Of a stretch of 64,000 nt of DNA, positions 8,480 to 17,814 are shown piece by piece. The first letter of the stretch is position 1, and each line of letters starts with the position of its first letter. Made by a program: the position numbers and the translations under genes. The stretch is taken from the NCBI RefSeq assembly GCF_000315485.1, contig NZ_JH992945.1:310001-374000 (forward strand), read 5' to 3'. The stretch comes from Bacteroides oleiciplenus YIT 12058. GTDB taxonomy: Bacteria > Bacteroidota > Bacteroidia > Bacteroidales > Bacteroidaceae. The notes beneath the pieces were generated by a model. The model worked only from the letters and a program-made list of their open reading frames with translations, ran no database searches and had not been told where the DNA came from.

Positions 8480-9422
8480 GTCGTTTTCTATTAGGTAAAT
8501 AAATATAGTAGAATAAAATAAATGCCAGGGAAGCAAGAATCAGACCAAGTCTCAGTGCATCAGGTAACTCGGTGTGGCGGGTGATAAAGCCTTCAATGAA
8601 TCCTGCCATGACAAATACAGGGATAGTGCCTATCACAATCTTCACTCCTCGTTTGGCTCCCCTTCGGAAAGATTCCAGTCTTGAATAGGTTCCGGGGAAC
8701 AGCCACCCGTTTCCCAAAGCCAGTCCGGCAGCACCGGCCACAATGATGGCCCAGATTTCGAGTGTTCCGTGCAGCCATACGGCAAGCATGGACTCTCCAA
8801 GCAGACCGTGCTGGAAAAAGAAGGTTTGGAAAGAACCCAACATGATTCCATTGGCAAAAAGCATATATCCTGTGCCGAAGCTGGTTAAGATTCCCATTGC
8901 AAAGCAATTGAAGGAAACCATGATATTGTTGAGCGTGATGCCCAGAAACATAGGCACTTCCGAAGAGCCGCTATATACAGCCATAGGTTCTCCGTTGGCT
9001 ATGTTATTCAATGTCATATCCACATAGTTATTTCCCAGAATCAGACGGACAAAATCGGGGTCACCCACAGTGGAAATCACTCCGACCGCTACGCTGACAA
9101 TGAAAATAAAGAATGAAACAAGCAGTTCACGACGTGCATCGTGCATGGTCTGCGGTACTTCCTGCGTCCAGAAAGTGATAACTCTTGACCACTTCTCACG
9201 CTTGTTCCGATAAATTTTATTATGCAGCGCCGAAGCGAGATTGTTCAGATAAATGGTAATACGGGAGGTTGGAAAATGCGTTTGTGCAAACGCCAGATCG
9301 GCAGTAAGGTCCGTATATGCGTCGGCAAGCCTGTCGGGAGACAAGCTTGTAGCCTGCTCCACCACCTTCTCGGCTTCTTTCCATTTTTCGATATTCCGAC
9401 GAATGAACGTTACTTCTTTCAT
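8460..9422 (-). CDS. Stage II sporulation protein M-like (DUF95) membrane protein
   Basis: A 320-residue protein with an N-terminal cytoplasmic helical region (1-95) and several C-terminal membrane segments. It belongs by pattern to the SpoIIM/DUF95 family, which in non-sporulating Bacteroidetes is found beside RDD and MoxR operon genes. A longer frame reaches 9572, but the promoter at 9467-9474 places the RNA start near 9460, so MKEVTFIRRN at 9422 is the start. It is the first gene of the six-gene operon down to 3347. Confidence 0.82.
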   Translation of the reverse strand: MKEVTFIRRNIEKWKEAEKVVEQATSLSPDRLADAYTDLTADLAFAQTHFPTSRITIYLNNLASALHNKIYRNKREKWSRVITFWTQEVPQTMHDARRELLVSFFIFIVSVAVGVISTVGDPDFVRLILGNNYVDMTLNNIANGEPMAVYSGSSEVPMFLGITLNNIMVSFNCFAMGILTSFGTGYMLFANGIMLGSFQTFFFQHGLLGESMLAVWLHGTLEIWAIIVAGAAGLALGNGWLFPGTYSRLESFRRGAKRGVKIVIGTIPVFVMAGFIEGFITRHTELPDALRLGLILASLAFILFYYIYLPNRKRHGNRET

Positions 9423-9466
9423 ACTTTTCCCAAGGACTTCGGATGAGTTTTGTCTGAAATCGGTAA

Positions 9467-9494
9467 CAAAAATAAGAGAATAATGATATATTTG
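9467..9494. promoter_or_regulatory. Divergent promoter pair, SpoIIM-like/RDD
   Basis: Minus strand: TATTTTTG at 9474-9467 for the leftward MoxR operon. Plus strand: TATATTTG at 9487-9494 for the RDD gene. The two -7 boxes are only 12 bases apart, so the two transcripts are likely to compete or be co-regulated. Confidence 0.6.
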
Positions 9495-9524
9495 CAACGA
9501 AATACTAAAAATGTTCAATCGGAA

Positions 9525-10250
9525 ATGGCAGAATCTACTATAATCACCGGACAATTCGTCCGTATCAGCCAAACACCCGCCAGCATTGGCGAACGATTTC
9601 TGGCATTAGTCATCGACTATACCCTAATAGGACTTTATGTATATTCCACTGCAACCCTGCTCCCCAAACTTCCGGTATCTTCGGATTTTACAATGACTGT
9701 TTTTTTTGCCGTAATCTATCTGCCTGTATTATTCTATGCATTTTTATGTGAAATGTTCAACCACGGGCAAAGCCTCGGAAAGAAGCTCATGAGCATCCGG
9801 GTGGTAAAAGCCGATGGTTCCACTCCGAGCATAGGTTCTTATCTGCTTCGCTGGCTTCTCTTCCCAATTGATGTTCCCGTCACCGGAGGGCTCGGAATAT
9901 TAGTTATTTTACTTACCAAGAACAGTCAGCGGATGGGCGACCTTGCCGCAGGCACAATGGTTATCAAGGATAAGAATTACCGCAAGATACATGTCAGTCT
10001 TGATGAGTTCGATTATCTGACGAAAGATTACCGTCCCACATATCCGCAAGCCGCCGACTTATCACTGGAACAGGTAAATGTAATCACCCGGACTTTGCAA
10101 TCCGGGAAAAAAGACCGTACACGGCGCATCATGCAGCTTGCCCAAAAAGTGCAGGAGATTCTTTCAATTACACCCCGGGATGGCGGACAGGAACAATTCC
10201 TGCAAACCATACTCCGGGATTATCAATACTATGCATTGGAAGAAATCTGA
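9525..10250 (+). CDS. RDD family membrane protein
   Basis: A 241-residue protein starting MAESTIITGQFVRI. The RDD domain spans about 18-150, with family-type Arg/Asp positions (GERFLALVIDY) and three hydrophobic segments. A soluble C-terminal tail of about 90 residues follows. The start at 9525 is chosen because the frame upstream (to 9450) precedes the predicted RNA start. RDD proteins are small membrane proteins of uncertain transport function. The gene is divergent from, and functionally linked by synteny to, the MoxR/DUF58 operon. Confidence 0.8.
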   Translation: MAESTIITGQFVRISQTPASIGERFLALVIDYTLIGLYVYSTATLLPKLPVSSDFTMTVFFAVIYLPVLFYAFLCEMFNHGQSLGKKLMSIRVVKADGSTPSIGSYLLRWLLFPIDVPVTGGLGILVILLTKNSQRMGDLAAGTMVIKDKNYRKIHVSLDEFDYLTKDYRPTYPQAADLSLEQVNVITRTLQSGKKDRTRRIMQLAQKVQEILSITPRDGGQEQFLQTILRDYQYYALEEI

Positions 10251-10258
10251 CGACTCAA

Positions 10259-10882
10259 TTAATCTTCATAGCATAACAGATTCTTCATTTGCATGATGAT
10301 ATAGGACTTCCATTCCATAAGTATTTCTGTAAAATCTTCGTTCTCCCCCTCATTGGAGGACAGGGAAAGAAACAGCTTCTTTGCCAGGAAAGGAAAAGTC
10401 AACGCTCCATAAAGTGTAAAAAAGATGAAGTGCATAGGAACCTGCTTCAGTTTACCGGAATCCATCTCCTCCTGAAGGCTGGTAGCTATTTTGTGGAAAT
10501 AGCGTTCCAGTTGCAATTCACGGGCCGTACTAATCAGATGTTCCACATCACGTTCTATCTCCCTTACCATGAACACCGGAAGATAAGGATACCGGAGGAA
10601 AACATTAAAATAAGCATCCACCAGTCTACCCACCCGTTCAGGAAGAGGTTTATCCTGCAACATGATATCCTGAATTTCAGGAGCCAGAGAAAGTATGATG
10701 TTCCCGAAAACCGCTTGAAACATCTTGTCTTTCGTCCTGAAATAATAATGCAGAACTGGTCTGTTTATCCCTACAGCCGTCGCGATATCACTCATGTTCG
10801 TTTCAACAAAACCATTTTTCATAAACAACTGCTGTGCAGCCTCTATTATTTTTCTCTCTAAATCGTTGTCATTTGTCGCCAT
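10259..10882 (-). CDS. TetR/AcrR family transcriptional regulator
   Basis: A 207-residue protein with the N-terminal TetR helix-turn-helix (about 10-56: KIIEAAQQLFMKNGF, then TNMSDIATAVGINRPVLHYYFRTKD) and an all-helical ligand-binding C-terminus. It overlaps the end of the 1409-residue activase-type gene by 25 bases, so it is the second gene of that operon. The perfect palindrome over the operon's promoter (15125-15144) is the natural candidate for its operator, implying autoregulation. Confidence 0.88.
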   Translation of the reverse strand: MATNDNDLERKIIEAAQQLFMKNGFVETNMSDIATAVGINRPVLHYYFRTKDKMFQAVFGNIILSLAPEIQDIMLQDKPLPERVGRLVDAYFNVFLRYPYLPVFMVREIERDVEHLISTARELQLERYFHKIATSLQEEMDSGKLKQVPMHFIFFTLYGALTFPFLAKKLFLSLSSNEGENEDFTEILMEWKSYIIMQMKNLLCYED

Positions 10883-13800
10883 ATCTCTCGTTCTTTCAAA
10901 TTGTCTATAAAAAGTAACATTCTATTTACTATATTTACGTCGCTCACTCCACTATCAAAATCTAAAGATAATAGATTTATATCCGGGAAAAGAATTTTGA
11001 TGCGTTTTTCTATTCCTTTCGCCACAATATGATTGGCGATGCAGCCGAAAGGTTGTAAACTGATGACGTTATTCACTCCCTGACGGACATATGAAACGAC
11101 TTCCGCAGGAAGCAGCCAACCCTCTCCAAACTGGGCACTGAGTGAAATAATATTCTCAGCTCCGGCCGCTTCATCGAAAATGTCATTGAAAGGAGCGAAG
11201 TAACGAAAGCGACCTGCAATCGTATTTATCTTATCCACTTGTTTTTTCACAAGCTTATAAAGCCAATCAAAAGCATAATCGGAAAATTGCTTCTCTTTAA
11301 GATAGGACTGCACATCCACCTTCCGGTTCACGAAACTTTGCATGAAAAAGTCAGTCAGAATTGGAGGAACCACCTCTATACCTCTTTCTATAAGCCAATC
11401 AATGGCATTTTTCTGTGCAAAAGGATTGAACTTCAGAAATATTTCTCCGACAATCCCCACCTTCGGAGTATCGCAATCCATACAGACAGCATTAAATTCA
11501 TCGGCAGCAGCTTGCAACAAACGGGTTAGCTGTCTTGTACTTCTTCGCAGGATAGCTTCAGAAGCGAGTCCCAGATATTTATCACGCAATTTAGCCGAAG
11601 CGCCTGCTTCTTTCTCGCGGACTACGGAGGCATAATAGAATTTGGCAATACAGTCGCTATACAGAACCGAGTAAAGGGCAATAGGAAGCACCTTCAACCA
11701 ATTCACCTTGAAGGCCGGCTGGTTATTCTCTATCATGCTGCCGAAAGAGACGGATATCACCGGTACATCCGTATATCCGGCATCTATCAGGGCCTTTTTT
11801 ATCAAAGAGATATAGTTGCTGGCACGGCACTGCCCGCCTGTCTGGGTAATGGCAACAGTGGTTTTTGCAGGGTCATACCGCTTTGTCTTGAACGCCTTTA
11901 TGATGTCACCCACTATCAACGTAGCCGGATAGCAAACTTCATTATTGGCATATTTCAATCCCCATTCGCTCGATTCACCGTCGCTCAAAGGCAGGTTTTC
12001 CGCATCAAATCCGGCAACCTGCAAAAGAGCCGGAAGCAACGGGGAGATGAAAGGTGTAAAGAACGGAAGCAATATCTTACGGTCACGATATGCCTTATCA
12101 TACACCGGGACTGTTACGAATTCTTTCGTATCCTGCTTTTCGTTTTCCTGCGTATTTGCCAGTTTCAGGCTTTCTACCAAAGACCTCACTCTCAACTTCA
12201 TCGAACCGACATTACTTATATCATCCAGTTTCAATAAAGTGAGAGATTTATTGTGACGCATCAGCAAATCGCGCACTTCATCCACCAGGAAAGCGTCCGG
12301 ACCACAACCGAATGAGGTCATCTCCACAAACTGCACATCTTTCCCTTGTTCGGCACACCACTTTGCCGCTTTCAGAATGCGATGTGTATAGGCCCACTGG
12401 GATACAAAATGAATGTCACCGAGATTGACATCTTTGTCCCTGCCCCAATCGTCGGATATGACATTCACTCCCATATCAGCAATCATATCAGATATCTTAT
12501 GTTGTATTAACGGGTCGCTATGATATGGACGACCGGCAAGTACCACAGTAAGAGCACCCTCTTTGCGTGCACTCTGCAAAATCTCCCCGTTGCAGGAAAC
12601 CAGCATCTTTTCAAAAGAATCCTGCTTACTCTCCGCCTTGTCAAAAGCAAGCTGAACCATCGTTTCATCAACGCCCAGTCTGCAAAGCAGTTCCTTGCAT
12701 TGTTTATACAGCAGCTTCCGGTCTTTAAAAGATATGACCGGGGAATCGATAGGTATGCCACAGGATTGCACGCTCTTGATGACTTCCGAATATCCCGTCA
12801 CAATGGGACAGTTATAACTGTTCTGCTCCTTCTCTTTCTTCTCAAAAATGACGAAAGGCATAAATATCCGGTTCACCTTTTTATGTATCAGATTGGAGAT
12901 ATGGCTATGCACCAGTTTGGCGGGAAAACAAATATTGTCGGACATAACCATGCGTGCATTATTCTCATAACTCAGGAAGTTGGAGACATCGGACAGGCAG
13001 ACCTGTATGCCGCAAGCCGTGAAAAGAGTGTGCCAGAAAGGATATTCCTCATACATATTCAGACATCGGGGAATCCCGACAGTCAGCCAGGGATTGGTAA
13101 TTTCCACCTTGCGGTCGAACAAAAGTTCATTCTTCCGGTGATAAATATTCTTTCCTTTATATTCACTGCCTTCGCCATTCGTGAACACCTTTTCGCACCG
13201 GTTGCCCGAATAGTAACTTTTCCCGTTTTCAAAGTCATAGCGCATCACCAGACATTGATTGTCACAGCCTTTGCAATGGAGGAAACGGGACTTGTATTGT
13301 GCCTTTCCTATCATTTCTTCCAGACGGATAGTTGCGCCCTGGTGCTTCTTTGCATAGAGGGCACAGCCGAATGCTCCCATCAGTTCCGGAGTGGTACATC
13401 TGGATACTTCGGTATCTGTGAGAAGTTCTATTGCACGTACAATGGCATCATTGCGCATTGTGCCACCCTGCACGACAATGTTCTTTCCCAATGCAGATAC
13501 ATCTTTCAGTTTCAACACTTTATAGAGACAGTTCTTAACGACTGAATAGGCCAGTCCGGCAGCAATGTCGTCTACCGTAGCTCCATCACGCAGCACTTGC
13601 TTCACTTTAGAATTCATGAAAACCGTGCATCGTGTCCCCAAGTCGCATGGAGCCTTTGCACGACAAGCCGCTAAAGAGAAATCATGCACCGTATATCCCA
13701 ATGATTTAGCAAAGGTTTCCATGAACGAGCCGCATCCTGATGAACACGCTTCGTTTATCTCAATCCGGTCTATCCCGTCTTTATTTACGAATATGGCTTT

Positions 13801-15087
13801 CATATCCTGACCGCCAATATCCAGAATGAAAGACACATCCTTGTCCAGATATTGCGCCGCCATATAGTGGGCTATGGTTTCGATGATACCGGAATGAAGC
13901 TGGAAAGCACACTTCATCAAATCTTCACCGTAACCGGTAGAGCAACTTCCTTTTATATTTAGTACGGCTCCACAGTCCGAACATTTTTCATACAGGTCTT
14001 TCAGCCCTTCTTCAACGGTCTTAATAGCGTTTCCACCGTTCGTATTATAATAGGAGTACAACAGCCTCGATTCCGCATCAATAACCACAATCTTGGTAGT
14101 CGTGGAACCGGAATCGATACCCATGAAAACATCCTGTTCACCGGCAACTAGCTTGGATCTGACAATCTTGTTTCCGGCAATCCTTTCTTTCCATTCTTCG
14201 TATTCCGCTTCATCCTCAAAAATAGCTTTCAGACCTATAAACTTACCAGAAGAAGCATCTAACTTTTTATCAATAGCATCAATCAAGCCAGAGAGTGGAA
14301 AACTATGGTCTTTGTCCGTACAGGACAAGGCAGAGCCTAATGCCGGAAGCAGAGTTCCATCAGTCGGTAAAATCACTTCTTTTTCGTCAAGAGACAGATA
14401 ATCGATAAAAGCCTTACGTAGCGCCGGAATAAAGGCCAAAGGACCGCCACAAAACAACACCGGAACCTGAATATCACAACCACGCGCCAGAGTAGTCACA
14501 GTTTGCACCGCTACCGCACGAAAGATGGAAGCCGCAATATTTTCCCGGCTGACATTCTTTGCTATAAGATTCTGAATATCCGTTTTGCAGAAAACTCCGC
14601 AACGTGAAGCTATCGGATACACCCGGTCCGCATTCATAGCAAGGGCATTCAGTTCGGAGACATTCACACCCAGTATAATTGCCATCTGGTCGATGAAAGC
14701 TCCAGTACCTCCCGCGCAGTTACCATTCATGCGCAAATCCGTAGCCTCGCCATTCCGGAAGAAAACAACTTTTGCGTCTTCACCGCCAATATCCACCATA
14801 GTGGCTACCTGAGGGTGTTCTTTCTGTATCGCTTTCGCTGCGGCAACCACTTCCTGCACAAATGGCAGGGAACATTTTTCAGAGATTCCCATTCCAATGG
14901 AACCGGTGATTCTGACAGTTACCTCTTCATCCCCTATCTGGGAAAGCAGTTCTTTCAGGAAAGCAACGACCACTTCCCTGACACGCGTATTATGTCTTTC
15001 ATATTTTGAAAATACAACGCTCTCTTTTTCATCAAGTACAACCAGCTTTGCTGTTGTAGAGCCAACATCAAGACCTATCTTCCACAT
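10858..15087 (-). CDS. Giant acyl-CoA dehydratase activase-type protein
   Basis: A 1409-residue protein. Domains in order: ASKHA-fold activase domain 1 (about 1-255; GLDVGSTTAKLVVLD, DIGGEDAKV, NGNCAGGTGAF), a second activase domain (about 318-590; GIDSGSTTTKIVVID, DIGGQDMKA, CSSGCGSFMETFA), a Cys pair CKGCDNQC near 612, a DUF2229-like region, and a C-terminal region like the HgdB/HgdC-type dehydratase subunits with scattered cysteines. Related HgdC/BcrAD activases bind ATP and a [4Fe-4S] cluster and drive electrons into radical dehydratases or reductases. The substrate is unknown. Such long fusions occur in Bacteroides; role inferred only. It is followed by the overlapping tetR gene. Confidence 0.85.
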   Translation of the reverse strand: MWKIGLDVGSTTAKLVVLDEKESVVFSKYERHNTRVREVVVAFLKELLSQIGDEEVTVRITGSIGMGISEKCSLPFVQEVVAAAKAIQKEHPQVATMVDIGGEDAKVVFFRNGEATDLRMNGNCAGGTGAFIDQMAIILGVNVSELNALAMNADRVYPIASRCGVFCKTDIQNLIAKNVSRENIAASIFRAVAVQTVTTLARGCDIQVPVLFCGGPLAFIPALRKAFIDYLSLDEKEVILPTDGTLLPALGSALSCTDKDHSFPLSGLIDAIDKKLDASSGKFIGLKAIFEDEAEYEEWKERIAGNKIVRSKLVAGEQDVFMGIDSGSTTTKIVVIDAESRLLYSYYNTNGGNAIKTVEEGLKDLYEKCSDCGAVLNIKGSCSTGYGEDLMKCAFQLHSGIIETIAHYMAAQYLDKDVSFILDIGGQDMKAIFVNKDGIDRIEINEACSSGCGSFMETFAKSLGYTVHDFSLAACRAKAPCDLGTRCTVFMNSKVKQVLRDGATVDDIAAGLAYSVVKNCLYKVLKLKDVSALGKNIVVQGGTMRNDAIVRAIELLTDTEVSRCTTPELMGAFGCALYAKKHQGATIRLEEMIGKAQYKSRFLHCKGCDNQCLVMRYDFENGKSYYSGNRCEKVFTNGEGSEYKGKNIYHRKNELLFDRKVEITNPWLTVGIPRCLNMYEEYPFWHTLFTACGIQVCLSDVSNFLSYENNARMVMSDNICFPAKLVHSHISNLIHKKVNRIFMPFVIFEKKEKEQNSYNCPIVTGYSEVIKSVQSCGIPIDSPVISFKDRKLLYKQCKELLCRLGVDETMVQLAFDKAESKQDSFEKMLVSCNGEILQSARKEGALTVVLAGRPYHSDPLIQHKISDMIADMGVNVISDDWGRDKDVNLGDIHFVSQWAYTHRILKAAKWCAEQGKDVQFVEMTSFGCGPDAFLVDEVRDLLMRHNKSLTLLKLDDISNVGSMKLRVRSLVESLKLANTQENEKQDTKEFVTVPVYDKAYRDRKILLPFFTPFISPLLPALLQVAGFDAENLPLSDGESSEWGLKYANNEVCYPATLIVGDIIKAFKTKRYDPAKTTVAITQTGGQCRASNYISLIKKALIDAGYTDVPVISVSFGSMIENNQPAFKVNWLKVLPIALYSVLYSDCIAKFYYASVVREKEAGASAKLRDKYLGLASEAILRRSTRQLTRLLQAAADEFNAVCMDCDTPKVGIVGEIFLKFNPFAQKNAIDWLIERGIEVVPPILTDFFMQSFVNRKVDVQSYLKEKQFSDYAFDWLYKLVKKQVDKINTIAGRFRYFAPFNDIFDEAAGAENIISLSAQFGEGWLLPAEVVSYVRQGVNNVISLQPFGCIANHIVAKGIEKRIKILFPDINLLSLDFDSGVSDVNIVNRMLLFIDNLKEREIWRQMTTI

Positions 15088-15124
15088 ATCGTTTCTATAA
15101 TATATCGTTTAATCAGACTTACAA

Positions 15125-15153
15125 GTTTGACACATGTGTCAAACACAAACATA
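15125..15153 (-). promoter_or_regulatory. Promoter with perfect palindromic operator (probable TetR site)
   Basis: A leftward -7 box TATGTTTG lies at 15153-15146. Directly downstream, covering the expected start site, is the perfect 20-bp palindrome with core TTTGACACATGTGTCAAA (15125-15144). Its position suits a repressor. The operon's own TetR protein (10259-10882) is the obvious candidate. Confidence 0.75.
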
Positions 15154-15403
15154 AGAAGAATAAATGATATACTATAACTCTATCATTCAAATAATTAACG
15201 TACTTTCAGGAGAAAAGGAGATAATTAAGGTTCATTAAGTTCGATATTCTCTTTTCGATGGGTATTGGCTTAGGGAGACTTTGTATTCAGCTGCGAAGTA
15301 TTTAGGAAGGGGGTAACTCCGTGGTATAACTAACTAATTCCAACACCACAAGAAAAGAAATAGTTCATTACTGTAGGGTTATGAATCAAACGGACTATCT
15401 CCA

Positions 15404-15540
15404 TTCCCCTCCTCCAGTCGGAGGAGGGGTGCCCAAAGGGCGGGGCGGTAGGTGAGAAAGAAATTCCTTAGTGTTATTATTGATAGGTACTTTATTGTTT
15501 TACCTACCACCTCCCCCTACGGGTACTCCTCCTCCCAGGA
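15404..15540. repeat. REP-like inverted pair, interrupted by the IS
   Basis: Copy 1 (about 15404-15453) contains CCCCTCCTCC / GGAGGAGGGG and GCCC / GGGC hairpins followed by GGTAGGT. Copy 2 (about 15501-15540, continuing at 17225-17242) is the same unit in reverse orientation, starting TACCTACCACC. Together they form a BIME-like doublet. The IS1182 element split copy 2. A partial third copy is at 37405-37430. Confidence 0.65.
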
Positions 15541-17224
15541 GGTTGTGTAAAAAGTAAGAATCAAGTATTCTTTGACATTTTGTATTAAAAAGGAAATGCT
15601 CTTTATCTCTTTATTTTGGAATTTCTATTGTTGTCCTTTGGCAAATGACCGCTATTAGGTATACTTAATACCCCAATAGTGGACTTGTTGCAATAGTACC
15701 TGTATGCTTTGAATGTTAGTCACCCTTCTTAGGTTATAGCATGTTGCGTACAAATCTATTTCAGCCTGTACCTTTTCCTTTCCTCTGAGTAGGAGTGGTA
15801 TTTGCCCCATCCAGTATTTAAGAGTTCCGAAGGGATGTTCTACCAATGTTTTTCGTAAATGTATAAGCGCTTTGTATTTCATCCCCTTACACTTCTTCAT
15901 ATACTGTCTTATGGGTTCGGCATCTGCCCTTCGGTAGATAATCCGACCTTTTTTCGATGTGGTGCAGAACTTTATCAGGGGACAACCCTTGCAGTCTCTT
16001 CCCTGATATTTTCTATAAAGCTTTCCATGTTTACGAACTTGCCTGTCTTTAATAGGTAATATCTTTTCTTGGGAGCATATATAATAGTCATTGTCTGCAT
16101 CATAGGTAAAAAAGATTCCGTGCTCCCGATCTTCTTTAGGAGAATGGTCTCCTTCATTGAAAGGAACGGCAATCACTTTGCCTTCTTCTTCAAGGGCCAG
16201 GATCTGTTCTTCATTGGCATAACCGGTGTCGGCAACGGCTTGGGTTACTTCTACCTGAAGGTCTTCCTGCATGGCATGAATCGAAGATTGAAGGTCTTCA
16301 AAGTCATTCGGGTGGTCGGTAACCTGCATGGCACCTATCAGATGATGTTGGGAATCTACCACTGATTGGACATTGTAAGCCGGAAGAAAACCGTTGCGGG
16401 TCTTCATCAGGCGAGCTTCGCGGTCAGAGGGAAAGCTTCTTTTGGAACCTTCATCCAGCATACGCTGTTTTTCCGCCTGAAGTTCTTCAACCTGTTGGCT
16501 CAAATGGGCTATCTTCTCCAGTAGGGAGCTCTCCACACCGAGATCGTCCGAGAGTTCGGATAATTGTTCCTGGGCTGTTTCCACCAGATCATTTTCATTA
16601 AGCTGGTGCAGATACTTCTCTAAACGGGTATCCAACAAGGCTAACTGTCGATTAATACCATCTAAAGTAAGACCGTCACGATTGGTATTGGCTTTGATTT
16701 TACTGCCGTCAACAGCTACCAATTTGCCTGAAATATAACCGGAACTGACCAGAAAGCGGCGGAAATCAAGGCAACATTCATGAATGCCCGAAGTTTGTTT
16801 GGAACGGAAATCGGCAATAGTCTTATGATCGGGATGGAGATTACCCAGAAGCCAGATCAACTCCATATTACGCAGAGTCTCGCGCTCCAGTTTACGGGAA
16901 GAACTGAGACTGTTTAAATAGCCGTAGACATACAGCTTGAGTAAAGTACCAAAGCTATAAGCCGAACGGCCTGTAGGACTGTTACCTTTATAAGATGAAA
17001 AATCAGGGTGCAATTTGATAAACTGATCGACAAAAACATCAATCAGACGAACAGGGTTCTCACAAGAGATATAAGAATCTAAAGACTCGGGAAGAGTCAG
17101 TTGATTACGATCAAAAGGTTGAATATAGCCCATAAAATTAATCCTATTGTTATCAAAGCAAAGATATAAAATCCTTTTTATACAATATGTCAAAGAACAC
17201 TTGATTCTTACTTTTTACACAACC
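15541..17224 (-). mobile_element. Complete IS1182-family insertion sequence
   Basis: The terminal inverted repeats are about 45 bp, 15541-15585 and 17180-17224, differing at two positions and beginning GGTTGTGTAAAAAGTAAG. The 8-bp target TCCCAGGA is duplicated at 15533-15540 and 17225-17232. The single transposase gene is intact. The insertion lies inside a CTCCTCC/GGAGGAG hairpin, matching the known liking of IS1182 elements for palindromes. Confidence 0.93.
15655..17133 (-). CDS. IS1182 family transposase
   Basis: A 492-residue transposase starting MGYIQPFDRNQLTLP. The N-terminal DUF772-type region (about 20-130) is followed by the DDE domain: Asp in LVAVDGSKIKANTN, Asp in QAVADTGYANEE, Glu in HPFGTLKYWMG. 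A coiled-coil insert at about 175-250 contains LEKIAHLSQQVEELQAEKQRM. The CX2C-type cysteines near CKGCPLIKFC are typical of the family. A frame extending to 17193 would run into the terminal repeat, so MGYI is the start. It has no stops or frameshift and should be functional. Confidence 0.93.
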   Translation of the reverse strand: MGYIQPFDRNQLTLPESLDSYISCENPVRLIDVFVDQFIKLHPDFSSYKGNSPTGRSAYSFGTLLKLYVYGYLNSLSSSRKLERETLRNMELIWLLGNLHPDHKTIADFRSKQTSGIHECCLDFRRFLVSSGYISGKLVAVDGSKIKANTNRDGLTLDGINRQLALLDTRLEKYLHQLNENDLVETAQEQLSELSDDLGVESSLLEKIAHLSQQVEELQAEKQRMLDEGSKRSFPSDREARLMKTRNGFLPAYNVQSVVDSQHHLIGAMQVTDHPNDFEDLQSSIHAMQEDLQVEVTQAVADTGYANEEQILALEEEGKVIAVPFNEGDHSPKEDREHGIFFTYDADNDYYICSQEKILPIKDRQVRKHGKLYRKYQGRDCKGCPLIKFCTTSKKGRIIYRRADAEPIRQYMKKCKGMKYKALIHLRKTLVEHPFGTLKYWMGQIPLLLRGKEKVQAEIDLYATCYNLRRVTNIQSIQVLLQQVHYWGIKYT

Positions 17225-17303
17225 TCCCAGGAGGAGGAGAATTGAGATAGTTTTGCTTATCATTTGTTTCATTTCTAAACTGAACAGAGCACGACTTAGC
17301 CAA

Positions 17304-17726
17304 CTACTCAACCGCAAAGCTTTCCGATTTAAAGTTACTATAATACCTCCCGGAAATTGCCGTAAACTTCAGGACACAATAATCCGGGTCTGTCACACCT
17401 CCCGGATAATACATGGTATCGCCTTCCTGCCATATCATTTCCTTACTGGCGTTGTCCGTCAGCACTTCCATTGTACCGCACAACATCACTCCCCTGAAGA
17501 ATCGCGTATCACAAAAATAAATGCTTGCACGATTATTCTTCCGGTATTGTGCAACACGCATCGACGAAGTATTCGTGGTCAGATAGATAACTTTTATCCC
17601 CTCCCTTTTCCGAGGCTGTAACATAGCTTTGATATTCGGAAACCCCTCTGCATCTATCGAACCGATGAAAGCGGTCTTCAACTTATCAATCATACCTCCT
17701 ACTGTTTTCTCTGCATCTCTCATCAT
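17304..17726 (-). CDS. Pyridoxamine 5'-phosphate oxidase family protein
   Basis: A 140-residue flavin-binding split-barrel protein. Typical features are an N-terminal helix, FIGSIDAEGFPNIKAM (first strands), RVAQYRKNNRASIYFCD and a MEVL strand. Members include general-stress FMN proteins and F420/haem-binding relatives; substrate unknown. Two consecutive ATGs (17726, 17723) are possible starts. The gene has its own promoter (17755-17762) and lies between the IS and an AraC gene of the same strand. Length is typical for the family. Confidence 0.8.
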   Translation of the reverse strand: MMRDAEKTVGGMIDKLKTAFIGSIDAEGFPNIKAMLQPRKREGIKVIYLTTNTSSMRVAQYRKNNRASIYFCDTRFFRGVMLCGTMEVLTDNASKEMIWQEGDTMYYPGGVTDPDYCVLKFTAISGRYYSNFKSESFAVE

Positions 17727-17754
17727 TTCATTATTTTATTGGTTATTGTTGCGG

Positions 17755-17762
17755 CAAAGATA
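17755..17762 (-). promoter_or_regulatory. -7 box of the PPOX-type gene
   Basis: TATCTTTG on the minus strand, about 29 bases before the first ATG. No clear -33 TTG at the normal spacing was seen. Confidence 0.5.
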
Positions 17763-17814
17763 AGCACGACACAGAACATCAATGCAATAAAAACAAAGGG
17801 AGAAATAGCACTTT

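Noticed and set aside
12520..13545. 341-residue plus-strand frame
   Set aside because: It is antisense to the well-supported 1409-residue activase-type gene and has no recognisable domain or promoter.
17253..17621. 122-residue plus-strand frame beside the IS
   Set aside because: It is antisense to the PPOX-type gene, which has family features and its own promoter.
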